Assembly: GCA_028871195.1 (NCBI GenBank)
Contig: JAGWNT010000013.1
Span: forward strand, 1-53,756
Length of the DNA stretch: 53,756 nucleotides
From: REEB85 sp018971455
GTDB lineage: Bacteria > Pseudomonadota > Alphaproteobacteria > Acetobacterales > Acetobacteraceae
Direction: 5' to 3'
Shown: positions 35,236-44,059 of the stretch, in pieces
Layout of the letters: each line of letters opens with the position of its first letter
How positions within the stretch are numbered: the stretch's first letter is position 1
Notes under the pieces: model-generated
The model's database searches: none
Told to the model about the DNA's origin: nothing
What the model saw: only the letters and a program-made list of their open reading frames with translations
Made by a program: the position numbers and the translations under genes

Positions 35236-36870
35236 ATGTCCGAGGGTTCGGTGCGGGAACAGATGGAATTCGACGTCGTGGTGGTCGGCGCCGGCCCCGC
35301 CGGCCTCGCCGCGGCGATCCGCCTCAAGCAGCTCGCGCCGGAGGCTGCGATCTGCGTGGTCGAGAAAGGTGCGGAGGTCGGCGCCCATATCCTCTCGGGC
35401 GCCGTCATCGAGCCGCGCGCCCTCGATGAATTGCTGCCCGACTGGCGCGCGCAGGGTGCGCCGCTCACCACCCAGGCCGAGGATGACCGCTTCCTCTACC
35501 TCACCCGCAACGGCGCCGTGCGCCTGCCGACGCCGCCCACCATGCACAACCACGGCAACTACATCGTCTCGCTGGGCGATGTCTGTCGCTGGCTGGGCCA
35601 GCAGGCCGAGGCGCTCGGCGTCGAAATCTACCCCGGCTTCGCCGCCGCCGAACTGCTTGAGGAGGGGGGCCGTATCGTCGGCATCGCGACCGGCGACATG
35701 GGCGTCACGCGCGAGGGCACGCATGGGCCGAGCTACGCGCCCGGCATGGAGCTGCGCGCCGCCTACACGATCTTCGCCGAAGGCTGCCGCGGCAGCCTGA
35801 CCAAGCAGCTGTTCCGCCGCTTCGCGCTCCGCGACGGCCGGGACCCGCAGACCTACGGCATCGGCATCAAGGAGCTGTGGGAGATCCCGGCGGACAGGCA
35901 CCGCCCGGGCCTCGTCGAGCACTCCATCGGCTGGCCGATGGACAGCGCCACCTATGGCGGCTCGTTCCTCTATCACTGGGGCAAGAATCTGGTCTCCTAC
36001 GGCTTCGTGGTCGGCCTGGATTACCGCAATCCCTGGCTCAGCCCGTTCGAGGAGATGCAGCGCCTCAAGACGCACCCGGCCATGCGGGCCCATTTCGAGG
36101 GCGGGCGACGCATCGCCTATGGCGCGCGCGCGCTCAGCGAGGGCGGACTGCAATCGCTGCCCAGACTGACCTTCCCCGGCGGCTGCCTGGTGGGCGACAC
36201 GGCGGGCTTCCTCAACGTGCCCAAGATCAAGGGCACCCACACGGCCATGAAATCGGGCATGCTGGCGGCCGAGGCGGTGGCCGAGGCGCTGGCCGGCGAC
36301 CGCCCGGCCGAACCCGCCGCCTATACCGAAAAATTCCGCGACAGCTGGGTCGCCGACGAGTTGCATCGCGTGCGCAACATCCGCCCCGGCTTCGCGAAGT
36401 TCGGCCTGTGGGGCGGGCTGCTCAATGCCGCCGTCGATACCTACGTCTTTCGCGGCAGGGCGCCCTGGACGCTGCATCACCGCCACCCGGACCACGCCAG
36501 CCTGAACGAGGCCGCCGCGGTGAACCGCATCGACTACCCCAAGCCGGATGGCGTGCTCACCTTCGACCGCCTCTCCTCGGTGTTCATCAGCAACACCAAC
36601 CACGAGGAGAACCAGCCCGTCCACCTGCGCCTGCGCGAGCCGGAGCGCGCCATCTCGGTGAACTGGGCGGAGTACCGCAGCCCCGAAACGCGCTACTGCC
36701 CTGCCGGCGTCTATGAGATCGTCGGCGCCGATGAGGGGGCGCCGCGCCTGCAGATCAACGCCCAGAACTGCGTGCATTGCAAAACCTGCGACATCAAGGA
36801 TCCGACGCAGAACATCAACTGGGTGCCGCCCGAGGGCGGCGGCGGCCCGGTCTATCCGGGCGGCATGTAG
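35236..36870 (+). CDS. Electron transfer flavoprotein-ubiquinone oxidoreductase
   Basis: A 544-residue flavoprotein that passes electrons from ETF, and thus from acyl-CoA dehydrogenases, to quinone at the inner membrane. The FAD-binding GAGPAG is at residues 18-23. The C-terminal 4Fe-4S region has CPAGVYE near residue 489 and CVHCKTCDIKDP near residue 512. The end reads GGGGPVYPGGM, typical of the family. The stop TAG overlaps the GTG start of the molybdenum hydroxylase by one base, an unusual partner for this enzyme. Confidence 0.95.
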   Translation: MSEGSVREQMEFDVVVVGAGPAGLAAAIRLKQLAPEAAICVVEKGAEVGAHILSGAVIEPRALDELLPDWRAQGAPLTTQAEDDRFLYLTRNGAVRLPTPPTMHNHGNYIVSLGDVCRWLGQQAEALGVEIYPGFAAAELLEEGGRIVGIATGDMGVTREGTHGPSYAPGMELRAAYTIFAEGCRGSLTKQLFRRFALRDGRDPQTYGIGIKELWEIPADRHRPGLVEHSIGWPMDSATYGGSFLYHWGKNLVSYGFVVGLDYRNPWLSPFEEMQRLKTHPAMRAHFEGGRRIAYGARALSEGGLQSLPRLTFPGGCLVGDTAGFLNVPKIKGTHTAMKSGMLAAEAVAEALAGDRPAEPAAYTEKFRDSWVADELHRVRNIRPGFAKFGLWGGLLNAAVDTYVFRGRAPWTLHHRHPDHASLNEAAAVNRIDYPKPDGVLTFDRLSSVFISNTNHEENQPVHLRLREPERAISVNWAEYRSPETRYCPAGVYEIVGADEGAPRLQINAQNCVHCKTCDIKDPTQNINWVPPEGGGGPVYPGGM

Positions 36871-39251
36871 TGGCGGACGGCCCGGACGGAACCGGCATCG
36901 GGGGTTCGGTCCGGCGCTGGGAGGATGCGCGCTTCCTCACCGGGCGCGGCCGCTATGTGGACGACCTGCGCGTGGCCGATGCCGCCCACATGGTCGTCGT
37001 GCGCAGCCCGTTCGCGGCGGCGCGGATCACCGCCATCGACACGGCGGCGGCGCGGGCCATGCCCGGCGTGCTGGCGGTGCTGACCGCGGCGGATGTGCGC
37101 GAGGACGGCATCGCGCCCCTGCACACCATCGTCGCGCGCCAGCGTCGCGACGGCAGCCCGATGCCGCGCCCGCCCTTCAGCGTATTGGCCGACGCGGCGG
37201 TGCGCTTCGTGGGCGACGCGGTGGCCTGCGTCATCGCCGAAACCCGCAATGCCGCCCTCGATGCGGCCGAATGCGTCGAGGTGTCCTACCAGCCGCTGCC
37301 CGCCGTCACCACCGCCGGCGAGGCCCTGGCGCCGGGCGCGCCCGCGGTGTGGCCCGACCACGCGCCCGACAATCTCTGCTTCGTCTTCTCGCTCGGCGAC
37401 CGCGCCGCCACCGACGCCGCCTTCGCCGCCGCCGACCACGTCACGCGCCTGCCGTTGCGCGTCAGCCGCGTCGCCGCCCAGCCGATGGAGACGCGCAACG
37501 CGATCGGCCTGTACGATCCGGTCGAGCAACGCTACACCCTGCATGCCGGCGTGCAGATTCCGCACAAGATCCGCACCGAGCTGGCCGAGCGGACTCTGGG
37601 CATTCCGCCGTCCCGCCTGCGGGTGATCTCGCCCGATACCGGCGGCGGATTCGGCCTGAAGGGCAGCCCGTTCCCCGAGCACGTCCTCGTGCTGTGGGCG
37701 GCGCGGAAGATCGGCCGGCCGGTACGCTGGAGTGCGGGCCGCAGCGAGGCCTTCCTGTCGGATTTCCACGCGCGTGACACCGAGTCCACCATCGAGCTCG
37801 CCCTGTCCGGGGACGGTCTATTCCAGGCCCTGCGCATCCGCACGATGGCTAATCTCGGCGCCTATCTCGGGTTCAATACCCCGCATTCCTCGACCAACAA
37901 CCTGGGCGGCCTCGCCGGCGTCTATCGCACGCCGCACATCCATGCCGAGGTGCTCGGCGCCTTCACCCATACCCAGCCCAACGCGCCCTATCGCGGCGCC
38001 GGACGACCGGAGGCCAGCTACGCGCTGGAGCGGGTGATCGACGTGGCGGCCGATGAGCTGGGCCTCGACCGGGTGGCCATTCGCCGGCGGAACCTGATCC
38101 CGCCCGAGGCCATGCCGTTTCGCACCGGCCTCGTCTTCACCTACGATTCCGGCGATTTCGCCCGCGGCATGGCGCTCGCCCTGGAGGCCGCCGACTGGTC
38201 CGGCTTCGCAGCGCGCCGCGCGGCGTCGCGGCGGCGTGGCCGGCTTCGCGGCATCGGCATCGCCAATGCCATCGAGATCGCCGGCGGGCCGGCCCGCACC
38301 CCCAACGAGGAGGGGGCGGAAATCCGTTTCGACCCCGGGGGCGATGCCACCTTCCTGCTGGGCTCGCACAATCACGGCCAGGGCCACGAGACGGTGTTCC
38401 GCCAGATCGCCCATACGCTGCTCGGGCTCGACCCGGCGCGGGTGCGCATCGTCGCCGGCGACACGGATCAGGTGATGCATGGTCGCGGCACGTTCGGCTC
38501 GCGCTCGGTCCTTGCCGTCGGCGCGGCCCTCAGCCTGGCGAGCGAGCGCATCATCGCCCGCGGCCGCGCCATCGCCGCCCATCTTCTCGAAGCCGCCGAG
38601 CCGGACATCATCTTTGCCGATGGCCTCTTCGCCGTCGCCGGCACGGATCGAGGGCTGTCCATCTCCGAGGTCGCGCGGGCCAGCTTCGAGACCGCACGCC
38701 TTCCGCGCGCGGCCGAGCTCGGCCTGTTCGCGCAGGCCGTGGTGACGCCGGACGATGCCAGCTTCCCCAATGGCTGCCATGTCTGCGAGGTCGAGATCGA
38801 CCCCGAGACCGGCGCCACCCAGCTGGTCGCCTATGTCGTCGTCGATGATGTCGGCACCGTCATCAACCCGCTGCTCGTCAAGGGCCAGGTGCATGGCGGC
38901 GTGGCGCAGGGCGCCGGCCAGGCCCTGCTGGAGCAGATCGTGTTCGACGAGGCCGGCCAGATGCTGACGGGCTCGTTCATGGATTACGCCATGCCGCGCG
39001 CCGACCACCTGCCCGCCATCGACGTCATCGCCAATCCGGTGCCGACCGCCAGCAATCCGCTCGGCGCAAAGGGGGCCGGCGAGGCGGGCACGGTCGGCGC
39101 ATTGCCGGTGGTGATCAACGCCGTGGTCGATGCGTTGCGGCCGCTCGGCGTGCGGCATATCGACATGCCGGCGACACCCGCGCGCATCTGGGCGGCGCTC
39201 CGCGATGCCCGGGCCGGCGCCGCCTTGCCGGAGCCCGGGGTTCAGGCATGA
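36870..39251 (+). CDS. Xanthine dehydrogenase-family molybdopterin-binding (large) subunit, orphan
   Basis: A 793-residue Mo-hydroxylase large subunit of the CoxL/aldehyde oxidase type. Landmarks are RRWEDARFLTGRGRYVDD at the start, the pterin-binding GGGFGLKG near residue 260, PYRGAGRPEASYALER near residue 373, and GAKGAGEAGTVGALP with the catalytic glutamate near residue 737. The PYRGAGR loop rather than the AYRCSFR loop indicates a non-CO-dehydrogenase substrate. It normally needs small [2Fe-2S] and medium FAD subunits; neither is nearby. GTG start overlaps the ETF-QO stop, and its own stop overlaps an ATG of the transporter gene. Confidence 0.9.
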   Translation: MADGPDGTGIGGSVRRWEDARFLTGRGRYVDDLRVADAAHMVVVRSPFAAARITAIDTAAARAMPGVLAVLTAADVREDGIAPLHTIVARQRRDGSPMPRPPFSVLADAAVRFVGDAVACVIAETRNAALDAAECVEVSYQPLPAVTTAGEALAPGAPAVWPDHAPDNLCFVFSLGDRAATDAAFAAADHVTRLPLRVSRVAAQPMETRNAIGLYDPVEQRYTLHAGVQIPHKIRTELAERTLGIPPSRLRVISPDTGGGFGLKGSPFPEHVLVLWAARKIGRPVRWSAGRSEAFLSDFHARDTESTIELALSGDGLFQALRIRTMANLGAYLGFNTPHSSTNNLGGLAGVYRTPHIHAEVLGAFTHTQPNAPYRGAGRPEASYALERVIDVAADELGLDRVAIRRRNLIPPEAMPFRTGLVFTYDSGDFARGMALALEAADWSGFAARRAASRRRGRLRGIGIANAIEIAGGPARTPNEEGAEIRFDPGGDATFLLGSHNHGQGHETVFRQIAHTLLGLDPARVRIVAGDTDQVMHGRGTFGSRSVLAVGAALSLASERIIARGRAIAAHLLEAAEPDIIFADGLFAVAGTDRGLSISEVARASFETARLPRAAELGLFAQAVVTPDDASFPNGCHVCEVEIDPETGATQLVAYVVVDDVGTVINPLLVKGQVHGGVAQGAGQALLEQIVFDEAGQMLTGSFMDYAMPRADHLPAIDVIANPVPTASNPLGAKGAGEAGTVGALPVVINAVVDALRPLGVRHIDMPATPARIWAALRDARAGAALPEPGVQA

Positions 39252-39280
39252 TGCAAACAACCAAGACGGGGAGAGAGAGC

Positions 39281-40300
39281 ATGCAGAGACGCCAGATCAT
39301 GGTGGGCCTTGGCGCCGGGCTCGCGACAGGGCTCGCGGCCCCCGCCATTTCGCGCGCCGCGCCCCCGCTCAAGATCCGCTTCGGCTGGGCGATCACCCCG
39401 GCGCAGATGATCCCCCTGGTCTTCCAGAACACCGCTGTGCTGCGCCATTACGGCAAGAGCTACACCGCCGAGGCGCTGCATTTCACCGGCAGTTCGCAGC
39501 AGATCACCGCCCTGGCGGCCGGCGAGTTGCAGATCGCCGCCTTCGCCTTCTCCTCCTTCGCGCTGGCCATCCAGAATGCCCATATGCGCGATCTGCGCGT
39601 CGTCGGCGACATGTACCAGGATGGCGTACCCGGCCATTACACCAGCCAGTACGTGGTGCGCGCCGACAGCCCGATCCGCTCGGTGAAAGACCTCAAGGGC
39701 AAGGTGATCGCCACCAACGGCGTCGGCGGCGCGATCGATATGGCGATGCGCAAGATGCTCCGCGACAACGGGCTGGAGGACAAGCGGGATTACAGCGTCA
39801 TCGAGGTGCAGTTCCCCAACATGCCGGCGATGCTCTCCGAGAAGAAGGTCGACATGGCCGGCATGGTGGCGCCGTACTCCCTGCAGGAGGTCAAGTCCGG
39901 CCGCGTGCGTTCGCTGTTCACCATGGCGGACGCGATGGGGGTCGCGCAGACCACGCTGCTCGCCGCGCGCACCCCCTTCATTGCGCAGAACCGCCCGGCC
40001 CTGGTCGATTTCTTCGAGGATCTGCAAACCGGCACGCGCTGGCTGCTCGACCCGGCCAACCGCCAGGCGACGCTGAAGCTGATCTCCGGCTTCACCAAGC
40101 GCCCGGAATCCGTCTATGCCGACTGGGTCTTCACCCCCAGCGACTATTACCACGACCCCGATGTGCAGCCGAACCTCAAGGCCTTGCAGAACAACATCAA
40201 GGTGCAGAAGGATCTGGGCCTGCTGCGCATCGATCTCGATGTCGCCAGATATGCCGACACCTCGCTGGTGAGCGAGGCGGCCAAGCGCCCGCGCGCATGA
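39281..40300 (+). CDS. NitT/TauT-type ABC transporter substrate-binding protein, Tat-like signal
   Basis: A 339-residue periplasmic binding protein of the NMT1/SsuA/TauA type. The N-terminus MQRRQIMVGLGAGLATG is a twin-arginine-like signal ending SRAAPP. The mature part has TGSSQQITALAAGELQIAAF near residue 68 and VKDLKGKVIATNGVGGAIDMAM near residue 130. Family members bind nitrate, sulfonates, taurine, pyrimidine precursors or aromatics. ATG at 39281 follows GGGGAG; an ATG at 39248 would overlap the previous stop and adds 11 residues. It opens a four-gene transporter set. Confidence 0.88.
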   Translation: MQRRQIMVGLGAGLATGLAAPAISRAAPPLKIRFGWAITPAQMIPLVFQNTAVLRHYGKSYTAEALHFTGSSQQITALAAGELQIAAFAFSSFALAIQNAHMRDLRVVGDMYQDGVPGHYTSQYVVRADSPIRSVKDLKGKVIATNGVGGAIDMAMRKMLRDNGLEDKRDYSVIEVQFPNMPAMLSEKKVDMAGMVAPYSLQEVKSGRVRSLFTMADAMGVAQTTLLAARTPFIAQNRPALVDFFEDLQTGTRWLLDPANRQATLKLISGFTKRPESVYADWVFTPSDYYHDPDVQPNLKALQNNIKVQKDLGLLRIDLDVARYADTSLVSEAAKRPRA

Positions 40301-41091
40301 GCGGGGCGGCGCAGATCGTCTTCGAGGGCGTCGGCCACTCCTACGTGCCGCCGCGTGGGCGGCGCGTGCAGGCGCTCCTGGACATCTCGCTGCAGATTGC
40401 GCATGGCGAGTTCATGGCGCTGCTCGGGCCGAGCGGGTGCGGCAAGAGCACGCTGCTCTATCTGCTCGGCGGTTTCGTCAGGCTGACGCAGGGCACCATC
40501 CTCGTCGATGGTCGTCCGGTCAGCGGGCCGGGCCCGGATCGCGGCGTGGTGTTCCAGAGTTTCGCGCTGTTTCCCTGGAAGACCGTGCGGCAGAACATCC
40601 GCTACGGGCTCGAACGGCTCGGCCTGCCGCGCGCCGAACAGGAGGAACGCGCGCAGCACTTCATCGACATGGTGCACCTGACGGGTTTCGAGAACAGCTA
40701 CCCCTCGCAGCTGTCCGGCGGCATGCGCCAGCGCGTCGCCATCGCGCGCACGCTGGCCGTCCGCCCGGCCATCCTGCTGATGGATGAGCCCTTCGGCGCG
40801 CTGGATGCGCAGACCCGCGAGATCATGCACGAGGAGCTGCTCGCCATCATGCGCGCCCAGCGCATGACGACGCTCTTCGTCACCCACGACGTGCGCGAGG
40901 CGGTCTATCTCGCCGACCGGGTGGCGGTGATGTCCGCCCGCCCCGGCCGCATCAAGGAGGTGGTGCCGATCGCCCTCGGCGAGCGGACCGGGCCGGAGGT
41001 GATGAAGTCGCCGGCCTTCGCCGATTACGTCGAGCAGCTCTGGAACCTCGTCAAGACCGAGGCCGCGCAAGCGGTCGCGGGCAGCCGGTGA
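40297..41091 (+). CDS. NitT/TauT-type ABC transporter ATP-binding protein
   Basis: A 264-residue ATPase. Walker A is GPSGCGKSTLLYLLGG near residue 47, Q-loop VFQSFALFPW, signature QLSGGMRQRVAIARTL near residue 143, Walker B ILLMDEPFGALD and H-loop FVTHDVREA. It powers the permeases at 41088 and 41828. Its ATG overlaps the binding-protein stop by four bases and its stop overlaps the next GTG by four bases. Confidence 0.93.
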   Translation: MSGAAQIVFEGVGHSYVPPRGRRVQALLDISLQIAHGEFMALLGPSGCGKSTLLYLLGGFVRLTQGTILVDGRPVSGPGPDRGVVFQSFALFPWKTVRQNIRYGLERLGLPRAEQEERAQHFIDMVHLTGFENSYPSQLSGGMRQRVAIARTLAVRPAILLMDEPFGALDAQTREIMHEELLAIMRAQRMTTLFVTHDVREAVYLADRVAVMSARPGRIKEVVPIALGERTGPEVMKSPAFADYVEQLWNLVKTEAAQAVAGSR

Positions 41092-41840
41092 GGAATATTG
41101 CTGGCGGCGTGCTGCGCTGGCTCCCGCTGCTGTTGCTTGCCGCGGCGTGGGAGGCTGCCCCCCGTCTCGGCCTGGTCAGCCCGTCGCTGCTGCCGCCCTT
41201 CTCCCGAGCCCTGGCGGCCTTCTGGCAATTGGCGCGCGACGGCGACCTGTTCCTCAATGCCGCGCAATCGCTCTGGCGCCTGGCCGCGGGGCTGGCGCTG
41301 GCGGTGGTCGGCGGCATCGGGCTCGGTGCCCTGATGGCATGGTACCGTCCGGTCGACATCGTGGCCGCCCCGCTGGTGCGCAGCCTCTACCCGATGCCGA
41401 AATCGGCGCTCATCCCGGTGCTGCTGCTGTGGTTCGGTCTCGGCGATGCGTCCAAGATCGCGCTGATCTTCCTCGGCTGCCTGCTGCCGGTGCTGATGAG
41501 TACCTATAACGGCGTGCGGGGCGTGGAAATCACCCTCATCTGGTCGGCCCGTAGCCTCGGCCGCTCACCGCTCGCCGTGCTGTTCGGCATCGCCCTGCCG
41601 GCGGCGATGCCGGATATTCTGGCCGGACTGCGCACCGCGCTGGCGCTCTCCTTCGTCCTGCTGGTCAGTTCGGAGTTCCTGATGGCGAAGGACGGCCTCG
41701 GCTACCTAATCTCCTTCCTCGGCGATGGCGGCGCCTATCCCGCCATGTTCGCGACCGTGCTGGCGGTGGCGCTGCTCGGCTTCGCGGCCGACCGCGCCTT
41801 CCTGCTGCTCACCCGGCGGATGCTGGCATGGCGCGGCTGA
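41088..41840 (+). CDS. NitT/TauT-type ABC transporter permease, first subunit
   Basis: A 250-residue membrane protein with about six helices. The EAA-loop region, which contacts the ATPase, is ARSLGRSPLAVLFGIALPAAMPDI near residue 155. The GTG start overlaps the ATPase stop. A second, different permease follows with a 13-base overlap, so the channel is probably a heterodimer. Confidence 0.88.
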   Translation: MRNIAGGVLRWLPLLLLAAAWEAAPRLGLVSPSLLPPFSRALAAFWQLARDGDLFLNAAQSLWRLAAGLALAVVGGIGLGALMAWYRPVDIVAAPLVRSLYPMPKSALIPVLLLWFGLGDASKIALIFLGCLLPVLMSTYNGVRGVEITLIWSARSLGRSPLAVLFGIALPAAMPDILAGLRTALALSFVLLVSSEFLMAKDGLGYLISFLGDGGAYPAMFATVLAVALLGFAADRAFLLLTRRMLAWRG

Positions 41841-42598
41841 TCCTCAACCCGCTGCGCGAGACCGGCTCCATCCTGGCGGTGGTGCTGGCGTGGTACTGGG
41901 CGAGTGCCACGCATCTGGTGACGGATTTTCTGCTGCCGACGCCGCTCTCTGTGATCCAGCGCATCGGCGCGGACGCGATGTCGGGCGATCTGCCGGCGGC
42001 CCTTGAGCGCACCATTGGCGCGGCCCTGGCCGGCTTTGCCATCGCCGGGGTCGTGGGCACCGCTCTCGGCATTGCCATGGCCCGCGTCCGGGCGGTGCGC
42101 TGGTTCTTCGACCCGCTTATCTCGATCGGCTTCCCGATGCCCAAGATCGCCTTCCTGCCGATTTTCCTGCTCTGGCTCGGCCCCACCATCGCCGCGGAAA
42201 TCACCATCGTCGCCTTCACCGTGCTGTTTCCCGTCGCCACCGCCGCGGAGGCGGGGGCCGAAGGCATCGAGACGGTGATGCTGTGGTCCGCGCGCTCGCT
42301 GGGTGCGCGCGAGGGGCAGATGCTGTGGCAGATCGTGCTGCCGGCCATCACGCCGCAGCTTCTCACCGGATTGCAGATCGCCCTGCCGATCGCCCTCATC
42401 ACCGCCATCGTCGCCGAGATGCTGACCGGCAGCGACGGCGTCGGCGGCGCCATGCTCGCGGCCATGCGCTTTGCCGATTCCCCCGGCGTGTTCGCCGGAA
42501 TCATCGAAATCGCCGTGCTGGGCTATGGGCTGGTCAAGATGGTGGAGTGGCTGCGCGCGGCCTTGCTGCGCTGGCACAGCGAGACCGCCGCCTGGTGA
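41828..42598 (+). CDS. NitT/TauT-type ABC transporter permease, second subunit
   Basis: A 256-residue membrane protein of the same family. The EAA-loop region is ARSLGAREGQMLWQIVLPAITPQL near residue 157. Its ATG lies 13 bases inside the first permease gene. It ends the operon; no clear terminator follows in the 67 bases before the convergent glycine-zipper gene. Confidence 0.88.
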   Translation: MARLILNPLRETGSILAVVLAWYWASATHLVTDFLLPTPLSVIQRIGADAMSGDLPAALERTIGAALAGFAIAGVVGTALGIAMARVRAVRWFFDPLISIGFPMPKIAFLPIFLLWLGPTIAAEITIVAFTVLFPVATAAEAGAEGIETVMLWSARSLGAREGQMLWQIVLPAITPQLLTGLQIALPIALITAIVAEMLTGSDGVGGAMLAAMRFADSPGVFAGIIEIAVLGYGLVKMVEWLRAALLRWHSETAAW

Positions 42599-42665
42599 TG
42601 CACCGGCCTGAAACGCCGGATTCGCGCGCCGTCAGAGAGGTTTCCCGCGGCGCCGGCGGGCCGCG

Positions 42666-43049
42666 TCAGTTGCTCGGTTGCTGGTAGTAGCCCGGCTGCT
42701 GGTAGTAGCCTGGTTGCTGCTGATAATAGCCGGGTTGTTGCTGGTAGTAACCGGGTTGCTGCTGATAATACCCCGGTTGCTGCTGGTAGTAGCCGCCCTG
42801 CGGCGGTGGCGGCGGTGGCCGCGGCGTCGTCGCGGCACCGCCGACGGCGCCAACCGCCCCGCCGATCAGCGCGCCGGCCACCGCCCCGCGTCCGCCGCCG
42901 GCAATGCCGCCGATCGCGGCTCCGGCACCCGCGCCGAGCAAACCGCCGCCCACGGCACGCTGGCCCGGATCATAGGGATTGGTGCATCCGGTGAGCAGCG
43001 GCAGGGTCGCGGCCGCGGCCAGCAGAAGGCGCTTCGTGGTGCGTGGCAT
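42666..43049 (-). CDS. Glycine-zipper lipoprotein with Tyr/Gln-repeat tail
   Basis: A 127-residue exported protein. A lipobox LLTGC near residues 18-22 marks a lipoprotein signal. A glycine-zipper region follows (residues 32-73) with GxxxG steps (GGGLLGAGAGAAIGGIAGGG). After a Pro-rich linker (PRPPPPPP), the tail repeats GYYQQQP four times and GYYQQP twice. ATG at 43049 is preceded by GGAGGAG. The zipper resembles outer-membrane proteins of the YMGG type; the Tyr/Gln tail is unusual and of unknown role. It is the last of three small exported genes on this strand. Confidence 0.8.
   Translation of the reverse strand: MPRTTKRLLLAAAATLPLLTGCTNPYDPGQRAVGGGLLGAGAGAAIGGIAGGGRGAVAGALIGGAVGAVGGAATTPRPPPPPPQGGYYQQQPGYYQQQPGYYQQQPGYYQQQPGYYQQPGYYQQPSN
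42675..42800. repeat. Tandem 18/21-base coding repeat (GYYQQQP units)
   Basis: Within the lipoprotein gene, six units of 18 or 21 bases of the type CTGGTAGTAGCC / CTGATAATAGCC encode GYYQQP or GYYQQQP. Third positions vary (GTA/ATA, CCC/CCG), so the repeat is kept at protein level. It is not a CRISPR array. Confidence 0.8.
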
Positions 43050-43074
43050 CCGCAATCTCCTCCCGGCCGTGCCG

Positions 43075-43701
43075 CTATTGCGCCGCGCCGAGATTGGGGT
43101 TGGTCGCGGGCAGGTCGAGCAGGTCATCGACGCGTGCGATCATGGCCGCCGTCAGCGGCTGCGTCGTCGCCGAGGCCAGCGCCGTCGAGCGCGCGGTGGC
43201 AATCGCCTGGTTGCGCATGGCGATCTGCGTCGCGGTCAGCGAGGGCATGGCGAGTGCGGCCTGCATCATGTGGTCATAGGTGGAGAGCTTGCCGACCTGC
43301 GAATTCGGTGCCGCATGGGCGAGCGCGGTTGGCGAGGCGTGCGCGGCGTTGAGCGCACCGAGGGCGGCAGCCAGCGCACCAGCCCCCGGGCCGTGCGAAT
43401 CGTCGTGCCCCACGCCGCCATGGCCCACGTCGGTCCCGCCGGTATCGGCATGCCCGGAACCGCCGCCATGGGTCTCGACCTCGGCACTCGCCCCGCCCTG
43501 GGCGCCGCCGGAATCGTGATCGGCATTTCCGCCTCCGCCATTGCCGCCCCCGCCGCCATTGCCACCGGCGGCGGCCAGAGCCGCGCCGCCGCCCATGACC
43601 GATGGGCCGGCCAGGCCCATCAGCAGCGCCGCGCCGAAATACAGCGCGGTCCGGCCGATCCGCCGGCCTTTGGGGCCCGGCACGACAACGTGTGCGTTCA
43701 T
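43075..43701 (-). CDS. Exported glycine/histidine-rich protein of unknown function
   Basis: A 208-residue protein with a signal peptide (about residues 1-42, containing ALYFGAALLMGLAGPSVM). A low-complexity middle rich in Gly, Asn, His and Asp (NGGGGGNGGGG, HGGGSGHADTGG) suggests flexibility or metal binding. The C-terminal 85 residues are more regular and helical (ALGALNAAHASPTALAHAAPNSQVG, MIARVDDLLDLP). I do not recognise the family. ATG at 43701 follows GGAGG about seven bases upstream. It sits between two glycine-zipper lipoprotein genes on the same strand. Confidence 0.72.
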   Translation of the reverse strand: MNAHVVVPGPKGRRIGRTALYFGAALLMGLAGPSVMGGGAALAAAGGNGGGGGNGGGGNADHDSGGAQGGASAEVETHGGGSGHADTGGTDVGHGGVGHDDSHGPGAGALAAALGALNAAHASPTALAHAAPNSQVGKLSTYDHMMQAALAMPSLTATQIAMRNQAIATARSTALASATTQPLTAAMIARVDDLLDLPATNPNLGAAQ

Positions 43702-43738
43702 CACGACCTCCTCTGCGTGCCTGTGAGCCATCATCCGA

Positions 43739-43957
43739 TCAGTGGGAGGTCACCGCGCCCACCACCGCGCCGCCCGCCGCGCCGACCGCGGCGCCCAGCA
43801 GCACCGGCCCGCCGACGATGGCCGACACCACGGCACCGCCCGCCGCACCGATCGCGCCGCCCGACAGGGTGCGTTGCTGCGTCCGGTTCATGCCCGAGCA
43901 ACCGGCCAGCAGCCCGGCACACAAAATCAAAACAACGCCGCGCTTCACATAAGTCAT
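43739..43957 (-). CDS. Small glycine-zipper lipoprotein
   Basis: A 72-residue protein. The lipobox LLAGC near residue 20 follows a hydrophobic stretch (VVLILCAG). The mature part is almost wholly glycine zipper (GGAIGAAGGAVVSAIVGG, then GAAVGAAGGAVVGAV). Such proteins resemble the OsmB/YMGG group of small envelope lipoproteins. ATG at 43957 follows AAGGGAAGAAG. It heads the minus-strand trio and diverges from serC. Confidence 0.78.
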   Translation of the reverse strand: MTYVKRGVVLILCAGLLAGCSGMNRTQQRTLSGGAIGAAGGAVVSAIVGGPVLLGAAVGAAGGAVVGAVTSH

Positions 43958-44029
43958 TTCTTCTTCCCTTATCCGGTGGGTCGATTTAGCCAATACCATC
44001 TGATTCGCAATTTTTTATGGTCAATGATT

Positions 44030-44059
44030 TTGAAATTATTATTGCGAAGTTTGTATGAG
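44030..44059 (+). promoter_or_regulatory. Candidate promoter for the serC-serA transcript
   Basis: TTGAAA at 44030-44035 and TATGAG at 44054-44059 are separated by 18 bases inside an A/T-rich patch upstream of the serC leader. The match is partial and no transcription start is shown. Confidence 0.4.

Noticed and set aside
36870..39251. Carbon monoxide dehydrogenase large subunit
   Set aside because: The active-site loop reads PYRGAGR rather than AYRCSFR, and the small and medium subunits are absent.
42675..42800. Possible CRISPR array
   Set aside because: The units are contiguous without spacers and encode a regular GYYQQQP peptide repeat in a lipoprotein.
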